DNA of 64,000 nt, taken from the NCBI GenBank assembly GCA_023418595.1, contig JAEZZI010000006.1, positions 124,001-188,000 on the forward strand, written 5' to 3'. Below the pieces are notes generated by a model that saw only the letters and a program-made list of their open reading frames with translations, was not told where the DNA came from and did no database searches. The DNA comes from Pseudomonadota bacterium. GTDB taxonomy: Bacteria > Pseudomonadota > Alphaproteobacteria > Sphingomonadales > Sphingomonadaceae. The position numbers were made by a program, and so were the translations under genes. Positions 41,828-52,828 of this stretch are shown here, one piece after another (position 1 is the stretch's first letter; each line of letters begins with the position of its first letter).

Positions 41828-43768
41828 TCACTCCCCCGCAAAGAGCTTCCGCAGAAACACTGTCTCAACTTCGCGGCGCAAGTCGTTGTTTTCCTTCTTC
41901 TGAAACCCGTGCCCTTCGTCGGAGAACAGCACATACCAGGTCTCGATTCCGTTCGCGCGAAGCTTGGCCACCACCTGATCGCTTTCGAATTGCGGCACTC
42001 GCGGATCGGTCGCGCCCTGCATCACCAGCATCGGCTTGGTGATCTTCGCGATGTTGGCCATCGGCGCGATGCGGGCGAAGACCTTGCGCATTTCGGGATC
42101 GCGCTCGTCGCCATATTCGGCGCGGCGATTGTCGCGGCGATAGGCTTCGGTGCGTTCCAGAAACGTCACGAAATCGCTGATGCCATAGCGATTGACGCCG
42201 CCGACCAGCCGGTCCGAATAATGGGTCATGACCGCCAGGCTCATATAGCCGCCATAGGATTGGCCATAGACCGCGACCTTCGACGCATCGAGATCGGGCT
42301 GCGCCCCGATCCAGTCGAGCAGCGCGCCGATATCCCTGACCGAATCCTCGCGCTTCTCCGCATTGTCGAGGTTGAGATAGCGTTTGCCGTAGCCGTCCGA
42401 CCCGCGGACATTGGGAAGGATCACGGTCGCGCCCAGCGTGTCGGCGAAATATTGCGCGCCGTAATTCCAGCTGGGCAATGTCTGCGCCTCCGGCCCGCCG
42501 TGAATGTCCATGATGACCGGGGTTTTCTGACCCGCAGGCACGTTCTTCGGTCGATAGACGAAGGCGGGGACCGACAGGCCGTCGAAGGATTTGAAGCGGA
42601 TCAGTTCGGGCTCGGCCAGGTCCGCCGGATCGAGATCGCCGAGTTCGGAGGTGGTCCAGCGCGTCAGGCCCCCGCCCGCGACATCCCATGCCCAGACATC
42701 GCCCGCCGACGTCGCCGAGGACAGGCCGATCGCGAGCCGATCGCCCTCCGGCGAGAATTTGAGGGCCGAGACGACGCCTCGCGGCAATTCGGGCTGGGGC
42801 AGCGCACGCCGGGTAATGCGGTCCTGCACGACGACGCGCGAAAAGCCGTCCTCGTTGACGACATAGGCGAGCACGCGCCCGCCCTTCGACAAATCATACC
42901 CCTCGACATTCCATCTGAGGTCGGGAGTCAGCACGCGCTCGCGCCCCGACGCGATGTCGATTTCGACCAGGCGGCGCACATCGCTGTCGCGGTCGGAAAT
43001 GGCGAGGATGGTCTTGCCGTCGGCCAGGAAACGCGGGCTGTCATAGCGCGCGGGCGGCGCGTCGGGCGCGATCCGCGTCGCCCGTCCGGTCGCGGTGTCG
43101 AGCACGAACATCTGGCTTTCGCGGTTCGACAGGCTGCGGGTGAACAGCACGCGGCGTTTGTCGGCGGACAGGTCGCTCGCGCCGATCGCGCCGTCGGATT
43201 TGTAGACCGCACGCGGGACCGGCTGGGCCGAGGTCAGGTCGGCGGCGTTGAGCGTATAGGCCGCGCTGCCCTTGGTCGCGGTGGTCCACACCAGCATCCG
43301 CCCGTCTTCGCTGACCACCGGCGACCCATTGCGCGTACCCGGCTCGGTTAGTTGGATGGAATCCCCCGTCAGCCCGCGAACATGGAGCTGGAACCACTCG
43401 TCGCCATCGGTGTCGCGCGTCATCACGAAGCGCTGGGTGCCCGGAATAGCGGTCGCGCCCGCGACGGGGCTGGCGAAGAAGGTCAGTTGCTGGCGGCTCG
43501 CGCCCGGTGCGGCGACATGATGAAGCTGGTTCGACGTGCCGAACCGCGTGCGGATCAGCATCGTGCCATCGGCCAGCCAATCCTCGAACTCGGCCGAACG
43601 GCTGTTCTGATAGCGCTGGACGGCCTCGCGCACATCGGCGGGGATTTCGGGGACGTTTTCCAGCCGCGCGGTGCCGACCTGGCGAACCTCTGGCGCGGGG
43701 GTCTGCTGCGCCATCACCGGGCTCACCAGCATCGCGCCCGCCAGCACCGCGAGTTTCAAACGCTTCAT
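41828..43768 (-). CDS. S9 family (prolyl oligopeptidase-type) serine peptidase, secreted
   Basis: The 646-residue protein has a signal peptide (LKLAVLAGAMLVSPVMAQ), a beta-propeller region with repeated WD40-like/TolB-like segments to about residue 390, and a C-terminal alpha/beta-hydrolase domain. The catalytic triad is visible: GQSYGGYM (Ser near residue 503), GATDPRVP (Asp) and SDEGHGF (His). Such enzymes cleave short peptides, often after proline, or act as acylaminoacyl peptidases in the periplasm. The gene stands alone. Confidence 0.93.
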   Translation of the reverse strand: MKRLKLAVLAGAMLVSPVMAQQTPAPEVRQVGTARLENVPEIPADVREAVQRYQNSRSAEFEDWLADGTMLIRTRFGTSNQLHHVAAPGASRQQLTFFASPVAGATAIPGTQRFVMTRDTDGDEWFQLHVRGLTGDSIQLTEPGTRNGSPVVSEDGRMLVWTTATKGSAAYTLNAADLTSAQPVPRAVYKSDGAIGASDLSADKRRVLFTRSLSNRESQMFVLDTATGRATRIAPDAPPARYDSPRFLADGKTILAISDRDSDVRRLVEIDIASGRERVLTPDLRWNVEGYDLSKGGRVLAYVVNEDGFSRVVVQDRITRRALPQPELPRGVVSALKFSPEGDRLAIGLSSATSAGDVWAWDVAGGGLTRWTTSELGDLDPADLAEPELIRFKSFDGLSVPAFVYRPKNVPAGQKTPVIMDIHGGPEAQTLPSWNYGAQYFADTLGATVILPNVRGSDGYGKRYLNLDNAEKREDSVRDIGALLDWIGAQPDLDASKVAVYGQSYGGYMSLAVMTHYSDRLVGGVNRYGISDFVTFLERTEAYRRDNRRAEYGDERDPEMRKVFARIAPMANIAKITKPMLVMQGATDPRVPQFESDQVVAKLRANGIETWYVLFSDEGHGFQKKENNDLRREVETVFLRKLFAGE

Positions 43769-43907
43769 CCTCTTATCCCCTCGTTTCGATTTGCGCCCGT
43801 TTTAGGGGGGGCCGGCGATGGCACAACCCCCGGCCTACGATCGTTCACGCCGGGGCAAGCGAGGATTTGCCATCGCTTCGCCCAGCACAGGATGATGGAG
43901 CAGGACG

Positions 43908-44597
43908 ATGGAACGGTTGGACGATGTGCGGCACGACCGCCGCCGGTTGATGGCTTTGGCTGCGATGATGCCGATCATTGGCCTCACCGCCTGCGCGACG
44001 CCGATGGGCGGCTATACGCTCGACGAAGGCGTGCGGCGGCTGATGATCCTGTCGAGCCAGCGCGCGTTCCAGCGGCTGATCCAGCCGGGCGGCTTCTATG
44101 ACGACCAGTTGACGCGGATCGAAATCCCGGAGTTCGAGGGCGACCGCTCGGGCGCGGTGCTCGCCGCCGTGCTTCGGACCAATGCGGTGCGCCGCCAGAT
44201 CGCGATCGCGCTCAACGATGTCGCGGTCGATGCCGCCGACCGCGCCGCGCCGATCGTGCTCGATTCGGTGCGACGGATGACGATCGCCGATGCGGTATCG
44301 GTGCTGCGCGGCGGGCCGACCGCGGCGACCGATCTGCTCGAACGCCAGACAGGCGGCGCGCTGGTCCAAGCGATGTTCCCGGAGTTTTCGGGTGGGCTGA
44401 GGTCCGACGCATTCGAGATCATGAGCGCCGCGCTGGGCGCGCAGACCGGCTTCGATTATCGCTGGCTGGCCGACAGCGCGGCGCGGTCGGCGAGCAGCGC
44501 GATCTTCCGTGCGATCGGGCGCGAGGAAGCGGCCATCCGCGCCAATCCCCGCGCCACCCGCGATCCGGTGCTGATCGCGCTGCTCGGCGCTCAGTAA
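43908..44597 (+). CDS. DUF4197 family protein, probable lipoprotein
   Basis: The 229-residue protein has an N-terminal charged stretch, then a hydrophobic segment ending in a lipobox-like ALAAMMPIIGLTACATP, and a helical domain of the DUF4197 type (LDEGVRRLMILSSQRAFQRL and RRMTIADAVSVLRGGPTAATDLLE). The family is widespread in proteobacteria without a defined function. Its stop overlaps the convergent M48 lipoprotein gene by 7 bases. A GGAGCAGGACG sequence precedes the ATG. Confidence 0.85.
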   Translation: MERLDDVRHDRRRLMALAAMMPIIGLTACATPMGGYTLDEGVRRLMILSSQRAFQRLIQPGGFYDDQLTRIEIPEFEGDRSGAVLAAVLRTNAVRRQIAIALNDVAVDAADRAAPIVLDSVRRMTIADAVSVLRGGPTAATDLLERQTGGALVQAMFPEFSGGLRSDAFEIMSAALGAQTGFDYRWLADSAARSASSAIFRAIGREEAAIRANPRATRDPVLIALLGAQ

Positions 44598-46063
44598 GCC
44601 ACAATCTTCACCCGCTCGCCTGCGCGCAGGGGGGCATTCGCCGTCAGCCGGTTGAGCACCAGAAACCGCTCCAGCTGGTTGTCGGGATAGGCCATGCGCT
44701 GCGCCAGGCTGCGGACAGTGTCGCCGCTGCCCACCGTTACAACGCGGACGTAGCGCGGGCGGATCGCCGACGCTTCGCTGGCGGTCATCCGCCGGAACGA
44801 CTGCGCCATCGGCGCGAGCGCGCCCGCGCCCTGCCCGGCGGCGGTGACGATCACGAAATGATAGGCCTGGGTGCCGCTGACCGCATAGGCGACCACGGAC
44901 GCGTCGATCGGTGTCTGTCCGCTCGATGCCCGGACGGTGGCGGTGGCCGCCGGGATGCCGTTGATCGTCGTGCGCTGCACCTCGATCTGGGGCGCCGCGC
45001 CGCCGCTCGTCAGCCCGGAAAAGACACTGCGAACATAAGTGTCGATATTGCCCGAATAGCTGCCGGTCGCGAACTGCGCCTGCGCGCCCTGCCCGCTGAT
45101 GGTCACCGCGCGCGCGCCATTCTGCATCGTGTAGCCCTGCGGCACGGTGAAGGCGACGCGGCCGGTCGGATACAGGAAATCGCGCCCGTCGATCACGCCC
45201 TGCGCCGGATCGTCGCCATACATCATGCCGTCGATCGCGGTCAGAAACGCATCGCGGTTGCGCGTGCCGGCCGCGCCGGTGGCCGCCGCCTGATTGGCCG
45301 CACGCTGGATGCGCGATGCGGGATCTGGATGAGTGCTCGCCCATTCGGGCAAGGTCCGCGCATTGCCCGCCAGCCGCTGGTCGAGGCTGTTCTGCGCGGC
45401 CAGGCTTTCAAGCATGGTGGACAGCGCCGCCGGATCATAGCCTGCGCGCACCAGATACTGGATGCCCAGATCGTCCGACTGCGTTTCCTGCCCGCGCGAA
45501 TAACCGAGCGTCGCCAGTTGCGCGCCGGTGCCGATGCCGCGCCCGAGCAGTCCCGCCAGCCCCGAATCGCCACCAACCGCGCCGACGATCGCCTGGCCCA
45601 GCGCGCCGAGTATCGAGTTGCGCTGGGTGACGGACTGGCGCCGCTGGCTGTGGCGCGCCGCGACATGCGCGACTTCGTGGCCCAGCACCGCGGCCAGTTC
45701 GGCCTCGTCGTTCATCAGCGCGACGAGCTGGCGCGTGGCATAGATATAGCCGCCGGGCACCGCAAAGGCGTTGTTCACCGGGCTGTTGAGCAGCGTCACG
45801 TCGAACGCGTTGGCATCCGGCGACAACCCCGACTGCACCGCCGCGCGCCGTCCGATCCGCTCGACATAGGCGGCTTGAGGCCCGCTATAGGCGCCGCCGA
45901 ATTCGGCGATCAGCCCAGCATTGGCCTGTGCGCCCTGCTGGCGTTCGGCTGCCGTGATCGGTGCCGCCTGTCCGGCAGCAAGCGGCGCGGTATCGGCCAT
46001 TCCCATTGCACAGCCCGCGAGCGCGAGCGGCGCTGCCGCGAGTAGCCAGAATGATCGGTTCAT
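44591..46063 (-). CDS. M48 family metalloprotease lipoprotein with LysM-like tail
   Basis: The 490-residue protein has a lipoprotein signal (LAAAPLALAGCAMG, Cys18), an M48 protease domain with the zinc motif GHEVAHVAARH at residues 128-138 and the third ligand region GQETQSDDLG, and a C-terminal section from about residue 440 (VVTVGSGDTVRSLAQRMA..LNRL..GERVKIV) resembling a LysM domain. It resembles the BepA group that monitors outer-membrane protein assembly; the exact role is inferred. The frame opens 10 codons earlier, but ATG 46063 follows the ribosome-binding site GGGAGGACAAG. Confidence 0.93.
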   Translation of the reverse strand: MNRSFWLLAAAPLALAGCAMGMADTAPLAAGQAAPITAAERQQGAQANAGLIAEFGGAYSGPQAAYVERIGRRAAVQSGLSPDANAFDVTLLNSPVNNAFAVPGGYIYATRQLVALMNDEAELAAVLGHEVAHVAARHSQRRQSVTQRNSILGALGQAIVGAVGGDSGLAGLLGRGIGTGAQLATLGYSRGQETQSDDLGIQYLVRAGYDPAALSTMLESLAAQNSLDQRLAGNARTLPEWASTHPDPASRIQRAANQAAATGAAGTRNRDAFLTAIDGMMYGDDPAQGVIDGRDFLYPTGRVAFTVPQGYTMQNGARAVTISGQGAQAQFATGSYSGNIDTYVRSVFSGLTSGGAAPQIEVQRTTINGIPAATATVRASSGQTPIDASVVAYAVSGTQAYHFVIVTAAGQGAGALAPMAQSFRRMTASEASAIRPRYVRVVTVGSGDTVRSLAQRMAYPDNQLERFLVLNRLTANAPLRAGERVKIVAY

Positions 46064-46194
46064 CTTGTCCTCCCTTTGCAGGGAAAACACCAAGCCGTCT
46101 GGCCGGTTCCGGGAACCGATACGCGATCGAAATTACAGCAAGGTGGCTACCCCAACCCTGTTCGTTTCAAGCGAAGGGGGCTCTGGCTTTCGCG

Positions 46195-48018
<1,824 letters not shown>

Positions 48019-48021
48019 AAG

Positions 48022-49380
48022 TCAGCTACCCTTTTTCTTCGCGGTCATCGCGTCGCGGAACCGCATTGCCCAGCCGGGCTTCGATTTCTGTTCGGGACGG
48101 ACGAGCGCGAGCGCGTCGGCCTCCACATCTTTGGTCAGCACCGATCCGGCGGCGACGATCGCGCCTGCGCCGACATGGACGGGCGCGATCAGCGCCGAAT
48201 TGGACCCGATGAACGCGCCGTCGCCAATTACCGTCCGGTATTTGAAGAAGCCGTCATAATTGCAGGTGATCGTGCCCGCACCGATATTCGCGCCCGCGCC
48301 GACCTCAGCATCGCCGATATAGCTCAGGTGATTGGCCTTGGCGCCCTTGCCCAGCATAGCCTTCTTCATCTCGACGAAATTGCCGACTTTCGATTTCTCA
48401 CCCAGCACCGCGCCGGGGCGCAGGCGGGCATAGGGACCGACTTCGGCATTCGCGCCGACATTTGCGCCTTCGAGATGCGAGAAGGCGCGGATGGTCGCGC
48501 CATCGGCCACGCTCACGCCGGGGCCGAAGACGACATTGGGTTCGATCACCACGTCGCGGCCGACCACCGTATCATGCGCGAACCATACGGTATCGGGCGC
48601 GACAAGGGTTGCGCCCTCGGCCATGGCTCTAGCGCGGCGGGCCGCCTGCCATTCGCCCTCCAGCGCGGCAAGTTCGCTGCGGCTGTTGACGCCGGTGACT
48701 TCGGTCGCGTGCGTTTCGATGACGGCAGCATGGCGCCCCGCTTCACCCGCGAGCATGACGATGTCGGGCAGATAATATTCACCCGCCGCATTGTCGTTGC
48801 CGACCTTGCCAAGCAATGCGAACAGATCGCACGAAGCCACTGCCATCAAACCGGAATTGCACAGTGTTTCCGCGCGTTCGGCGTCCGACGCGTCCTTGTA
48901 TTCGACCATCCGCGCGATGCGATCTGAACCGGGATCGACGATCACCCGGCCATAGGCGCCGGGTTCTGCCGGACGAAAACCCAGCACCACTGCGGCGGGC
49001 GCGTCGTCGCCGTGCAGCCGGTCGAGCATCCGCCGCATCGTGTCCGCCGAAACCAGCGGCACGTCGCCATAGAGGATCAGCACATCGCCTTCGAAGCCGG
49101 CCAGCGCGGCTTCCGCCTGCGCGACCGCGTGACCGGTGCCGAGCTGCTCCGCCTGATGCGCGGTCAACACGCCGTGCGGGGCGACTGCCGCCTCCACCTG
49201 CTCGTGCCGCGCGCCGACGACAACGACGGTCCGCTCGGGCGATAGCGACGCTACGCTGTCCACCAGATGCAACAGCATCGGTCGTCCGGCGATCGGGTGC
49301 AGCACCTTGTGCAGATCGGACTTCATCCGCGTGCCCATGCCGGCGGCAAGGATGATGGCGGCGACTGGACGCGTGGACAC
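48022..49380 (-). CDS. glmU: Bifunctional UDP-N-acetylglucosamine pyrophosphorylase / glucosamine-1-phosphate N-acetyltransferase
   Basis: GlmU acetylates glucosamine-1-phosphate and then makes UDP-GlcNAc. The 452-residue length is normal. The uridyltransferase domain has LAAGMGTRMKSDLHKVLH near residue 9, and GTGHAVAQA and LYGDVPLV. The acetyltransferase domain is a left-handed beta helix of hexapeptide repeats from about residue 250 (VGANAEVGPYARLRPGAVLG, GDAEVGAGANIGAGTITCNYDG). The frame continues 51 codons upstream, including ATGs, but the GTG at 49380 follows GGGAGGAATCA, so I chose it. Confidence 0.96.
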   Translation of the reverse strand: MSTRPVAAIILAAGMGTRMKSDLHKVLHPIAGRPMLLHLVDSVASLSPERTVVVVGARHEQVEAAVAPHGVLTAHQAEQLGTGHAVAQAEAALAGFEGDVLILYGDVPLVSADTMRRMLDRLHGDDAPAAVVLGFRPAEPGAYGRVIVDPGSDRIARMVEYKDASDAERAETLCNSGLMAVASCDLFALLGKVGNDNAAGEYYLPDIVMLAGEAGRHAAVIETHATEVTGVNSRSELAALEGEWQAARRARAMAEGATLVAPDTVWFAHDTVVGRDVVIEPNVVFGPGVSVADGATIRAFSHLEGANVGANAEVGPYARLRPGAVLGEKSKVGNFVEMKKAMLGKGAKANHLSYIGDAEVGAGANIGAGTITCNYDGFFKYRTVIGDGAFIGSNSALIAPVHVGAGAIVAAGSVLTKDVEADALALVRPEQKSKPGWAMRFRDAMTAKKKGS

Positions 49381-49454
49381 TGATTCCTCCCTCAACGGGT
49401 TCGCGCCCTGCCACGTTTGTTCGGGCATTTCCATAGCTTCCGGCGGCGGGTCGC

Positions 49455-50459
49455 TCAGCCTTGGGGACGATGGCCCCTGCGCCATTTGGTCCACAGGTGT
49501 CGCGCGAGCATCGCCGGCGGCATCCGCAACCAATGCGAGCGGAGATAGAAGGCCAGTTCGGTCAGCTTGCGCGTCTGCCGCCCCCAGCCATCGCGAGCGA
49601 TGAGGCGGCGCAGGAAGATGCGGTCGGCACCGGTCAATTTCCCGCCCCCGCCATAGAGTGCTTCTCGGAGCCTAAACGCCCGACCCACCTCTCGCTCCAG
49701 CCCATGCAACCGCGCCCGCTCCGTCAACTTCGCCTCGAACCCCTCGCCCGCAAATTCGTCGAGCAGGCAGTGGATGTCCCACAGATTGCGCAATCCCCCC
49801 GCCAGATCGCCATCGGCGAATAGATGCGCGACAGAATGGCAGATCATGTCCTCCGGGTTCAGCACCCTAAGCCCGTTCTCAAGCATCACGCTGTCGGCGA
49901 TCAGCGCTTCCGCATCGGGGGTGATCCGCGCGGTCAGCGGCAGGATCGTGTGATGCACGTCGATCATCCGGTCGCGCTCGCGGTGGATCAGCGGCGGCAA
50001 TTCGTGCATCCATTGCCGGTAATAGGCGTCGTCATAGGGATCAGGCTTCACCCATTCCCACCCCGCCGCCAGCAACGCCGCCTCGACCGCCTCGATCGCA
50101 TCACGCGGCACCAAAATATCGAGATCGCCGATCGACCGCCCCTGCCCGGCCTTCAGCCCGGCGGCGACATAGGCGGTGCCCTTGAGCAGCAAGACCGGCA
50201 CGCCCAGCGGCGCCAGCGCGCGGCGGGCCATTTCGGCTTCCCACAAGGCAGCGGTGCGACCTTGGGCGGCAGACGCGCGATGATCGGCGAGGATGCGCGC
50301 GGCGCTGGCGGGCATCGCCAGGCCGTCGAGCCGATGTGCGAGCGTGCCAACGATCTGCTCGGCGCGCGCGGCGGCGATGAGGGCGGACCAGCCCTCGGGA
50401 TCGAGATGTTCGGCGAGCGACGGGTCGCGCAGGACTTGGATGAGGAGCAGGCCGCTCAT
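49455..50459 (-). CDS. Nucleotidyltransferase family protein (PF14907-like), part of a PqqD/HprK-like cassette
   Basis: The roughly 334-residue protein has an aspartate pair in RSIGDLDILV near residue 105, in the context VLLKGTAYVAAGL...GDLDIL, as in the uncharacterised nucleotidyltransferase family (PF14907). A further conserved segment is MIDVHHTILP. The substrate is unknown. The frame opens far upstream through a family C repeat, so ATG 50459 (or 50471) was chosen. It lies downstream of the HprK-related kinase and PqqD-like genes in the same orientation, separated by that repeat. Confidence 0.8.
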   Translation of the reverse strand: MSGLLLIQVLRDPSLAEHLDPEGWSALIAAARAEQIVGTLAHRLDGLAMPASAARILADHRASAAQGRTAALWEAEMARRALAPLGVPVLLLKGTAYVAAGLKAGQGRSIGDLDILVPRDAIEAVEAALLAAGWEWVKPDPYDDAYYRQWMHELPPLIHRERDRMIDVHHTILPLTARITPDAEALIADSVMLENGLRVLNPEDMICHSVAHLFADGDLAGGLRNLWDIHCLLDEFAGEGFEAKLTERARLHGLEREVGRAFRLREALYGGGGKLTGADRIFLRRLIARDGWGRQTRKLTELAFYLRSHWLRMPPAMLARHLWTKWRRGHRPQG

Positions 50460-50471
50460 TCCGGCAACCAT

Positions 50472-50588
50472 CCGTCGCCCCGGACTTGTTCCGGGGTCCA
50501 CGGTGCAACAACGGACCACTTCTCGAAAGGATGTGTGGACCCCGCAACAAGCCCGTCCTGAGCAACGTCGCAGGGTCCGGGGCGACGG
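50472..50588. repeat. Palindromic repeat, CTTGTTCCGGGGTCCAC type (family C, copy 2)
   Basis: The left arm GTCGCCCCGGACTTGTTCCGGGGTCCAC and the right arm GTGTGGACCCCGCAACAAGCCCGTCC..GGGGCGAC are imperfect inverted copies. The repeat lies between the nucleotidyltransferase and the HprK-related kinase and breaks up what would otherwise be a compact operon. Confidence 0.85.
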
Positions 50589-50601
50589 AACAGATGAAGC
50601 C

Positions 50602-51465
50602 TCACGCCCGCGCCTCCCACAGTCGCTCGACCAGCGCAACCGCCGCATCGGTATCGGGATAATCGATCGCCCGCGCAGGCACGCTTTGCACCAGTGTCGT
50701 CAGCGCGTCGAACCCGCGCTCTGCCATCGCGACATAGTTGGTTGACGCCTGGGTCAACCGCACGAAAATCTCGCTCGGCAGCACCGGCCGGTCCTCGCTG
50801 GCAAAACCGAAGCGCGGGAACAGGATCAGCGCCGGTTTTGCAGGCGCATCCATCGCCGCGATCGCCCGCGCATCGGGCACGACGTGGCGAATGTCGCCCT
50901 TGGGCGTCCCCGGCAGCAGCGGCCCGAACCGCGCATCAGGCATCAGGCGTTCGACCACGCCGACGCTCTCGTTCTTCAGGCTGACGAGTCGGGGAAACCC
51001 GTGAATCAGCCCGGTATCCGGTTCGAGCAGCGCGAATTCGTCGCCCATAAAGCGCCAGCCGCGCGCCATCAGCAAGGTCGCCAGCGTCGACTTCCCCGCG
51101 CCCGACACGCCCGTCATCACCAGCGCCTTGCCGTCGCGCTCCACCGCCGAGGCGTGGAGTAGCAAATAACGCCGCTGCGCCAGCGCCATCTGGAGATTCA
51201 TCCCCATTTCCGCCGCCAGCAGGCCCAGCCGAAGCGGCAGCGGCAACGCATCGGGAATGGTGTAATCGCCGCCGATCATCACCGCAGGCCGCACGAACCG
51301 CCGCCACGGCCGGGCCGCGAACAGCCGCACGTTGAAATCGGCGATGCCGTCGACGGGCCTGGGATAATCGCGGTACAGCCGGTCGAGTTGCTCGATCGGC
51401 GCGCGCCAGTCCGAACCCACGCGAAACCCGACAGGTCCGATCCGCAGTCGCGTCGAATATCTCAT
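50602..51465 (-). CDS. HprK-related kinase A
   Basis: The 287-residue protein has a kinase core of the HPr kinase type: the P-loop GVSGAGKST near residues 118-126, preceded by LLLHASAVERDGKALVMTG, and the following GDEFALLEP, in which the acidic residues sit where HprK carries its catalytic aspartate. It lacks the HPr kinase N-terminal domain, and no PTS gene is nearby. Databases name this family after its co-occurrence with a PqqD-like protein (HPr-rel-A system); the substrate is unknown. The start overlaps the PqqD-like stop by 4 bases (ATGA). Confidence 0.85.
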   Translation of the reverse strand: MRYSTRLRIGPVGFRVGSDWRAPIEQLDRLYRDYPRPVDGIADFNVRLFAARPWRRFVRPAVMIGGDYTIPDALPLPLRLGLLAAEMGMNLQMALAQRRYLLLHASAVERDGKALVMTGVSGAGKSTLATLLMARGWRFMGDEFALLEPDTGLIHGFPRLVSLKNESVGVVERLMPDARFGPLLPGTPKGDIRHVVPDARAIAAMDAPAKPALILFPRFGFASEDRPVLPSEIFVRLTQASTNYVAMAERGFDALTTLVQSVPARAIDYPDTDAAVALVERLWEARA

Positions 51466-51749
51466 ACCCGCACGACCAGACCGACATCGGCCAGTTCGTC
51501 GAGCCGCGCCGCCAACGCTGCCGCATCGGGATCGCCCAGATCGAATTGCTCGCCCAGCCGCGCGAGCAAGGTCGCCACATCGCAGGGCGTTTCGTCCAGC
51601 ACCTCGATCAGTTCCGGCACCGGCGACGCCACTACATGCGTTTGCCCCGACGCCCGGTGATAGATCAGCGTCATGGCGTCGAGCGGCACGATCCGCAGCG
51701 TCGACAGGGGCACGCGCGCATATCGATTCCGCTGATCCCCATTCGTCAC
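51462..51749 (-). CDS. PqqD-like peptide chaperone (HPr-rel-A system)
   Basis: The 95-residue protein shows the PqqD winged-helix pattern: a strand pair near DAMTLIYHRASGQTHVV, then PVPELIEVLDETPCDVATLLARL and a second helical part ending LADVGLVVRV. PqqD-type domains bind precursor peptides and present them to modifying enzymes. No precursor peptide or radical SAM gene is seen in this window. GTG 51749 follows AGGG and was chosen; GTG 51713 is an alternative. The 4-base overlap with the HprK-related kinase indicates coupling. Confidence 0.82.
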   Translation of the reverse strand: MTNGDQRNRYARVPLSTLRIVPLDAMTLIYHRASGQTHVVASPVPELIEVLDETPCDVATLLARLGEQFDLGDPDAAALAARLDELADVGLVVRV

Positions 51750-51820
51750 ACGCTTGCCCTATCCCACTTCAACCCAAGCTAACTACCCGCAACTCATGTG
51801 CAACTCGTTTAGGAAACAAC

Positions 51821-51891
51821 CGTCATTGCGAGCGCAGCGAAGCAATCCATTATCTTGAGGACTGGATTGCTTCGCTGCGCTCGCAATGACG
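51821..51891. repeat. Palindromic repeat, CGTCATTGCGAGCGCAGCGAAGC type (family D, copy 1)
   Basis: An almost perfect long inverted repeat: CGTCATTGCGAGCGCAGCGAAGCAATCC pairs with GGATTGCTTCGCTGCGCTCGCAATGACG across a loop of about 15 bases. Two other copies are at 54075 and 61956. It lies between the divergent PqqD-like and membrane-protein genes. Confidence 0.92.
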
Positions 51892-51961
51892 ACCGGAAAC
51901 AACCCGATCACGCAACGGCCTGAGATTTGAGATCGCTCGCCAATTCGGGTAGCGCGCGGCC

Positions 51962-52315
51962 ATGCGTGAGGCGTATCAATATTACAGCAACTGGATCGGC
52001 GACGGCACCGGCTTGCCCGACACCATCCTGCATCTTCACGCCGGGATGGCGATATTCCTTATCGTGCGCGTCATCAGCGGACGTTCGCTGGGCAGCTGGC
52101 TGCCGATCACGATCGTATTGATCGCCGCACTCGGCAAGGAAGTCGCTGACCGGATCGTCTATGAATCATGGCGCTGGCACGACACGCCCTATGACGTGCT
52201 GGCGACGATGTTCTGGCCGACAATGCTGTGGCTAGGCATTCGCATCCGCCCGCTGATCCAACGAGCGCATGAGCGGATACACCCGCACCCTTCCGAGGAA
52301 ATAGACGAAGCCTAG
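51962..52315 (+). CDS. Small membrane protein with three hydrophobic segments (VanZ-like)
   Basis: The 117-residue protein has three hydrophobic helices (HLHAGMAIFLIVRVIS, WLPITIVLIAALGKEVADRIV and DVLATMFWPTMLWLGI). The charged EVADRIVYESWRWHDTPYDVLAT segment, with a DxxA pattern in the later helix, resembles VanZ-like phosphatase-type folds, but I am not certain. Its stop overlaps the convergent Tat-signal gene by 4 bases. It may belong functionally to the neighbouring cassette or be independent. Confidence 0.65.
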   Translation: MREAYQYYSNWIGDGTGLPDTILHLHAGMAIFLIVRVISGRSLGSWLPITIVLIAALGKEVADRIVYESWRWHDTPYDVLATMFWPTMLWLGIRIRPLIQRAHERIHPHPSEEIDEA

Positions 52316-52737
52316 CCGCGCGGCATCTGGAGCGAGGCGTAGCAGGTGAAGCCGCTCGTCCCCGACTGAAGCCGCCGGATGTAGTTGGTATAGGCGCGGC
52401 TGCGTTCGTAATCGGTGCCGGGAAGCGTCCCGCCGTTCAGCGCCGCGCGCACTTCCTCGCCCTTGAACGCGCGGCCGGCCGGCGGCACCGCGCCGGGCGT
52501 GCCGGGGGCAACCAGCGTGCCGTCGGCGGCGATGTAATTGCCCGCACGCCCCGGATCGGGAACCGGAATCTCGCAGGTCGAAACCGATGCGGCGGTCTGC
52601 GCCAGCGCGGGGCGGATCGACACCACCGCCGACGCGCTGACCGCGCCCAGCATCAATGCGCGGCGGTCCAGTTGCGGCGCGCCGCCGTTGGGTTCGGTTT
52701 GATCGGGCTGGATTTCGCTCATGCTGCCTATGTTCAT
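52312..52737 (-). CDS. Small Tat-signal protein of unknown function
   Basis: The 141-residue protein has a twin-arginine signal, LDRRALMLGAVSASAVVSI, ending ALAQ near residue 47, so it is exported folded. The mature part has two cysteines (STCEIPV and FTCYASLQM), a glycine/proline-rich middle and a C-terminal helix RSRAYTNYIRRLQSG. I do not recognise a family. The start at 52737 is preceded by AGGATCGGCG; ATG 52722 is an alternative. It lies in line with, but downstream of nothing in, the adjacent PqqD/HprK-like cassette. Confidence 0.65.
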   Translation of the reverse strand: MNIGSMSEIQPDQTEPNGGAPQLDRRALMLGAVSASAVVSIRPALAQTAASVSTCEIPVPDPGRAGNYIAADGTLVAPGTPGAVPPAGRAFKGEEVRAALNGGTLPGTDYERSRAYTNYIRRLQSGTSGFTCYASLQMPRG

Positions 52738-52828
52738 CGCCGATCCTGGTTGAGCAACCGTAAATCGTGGTTACCGCCACTCCGCATCCCCCTACCCCCG
52801 CACCGCTCGACAGGATAACGAAAGGCGC

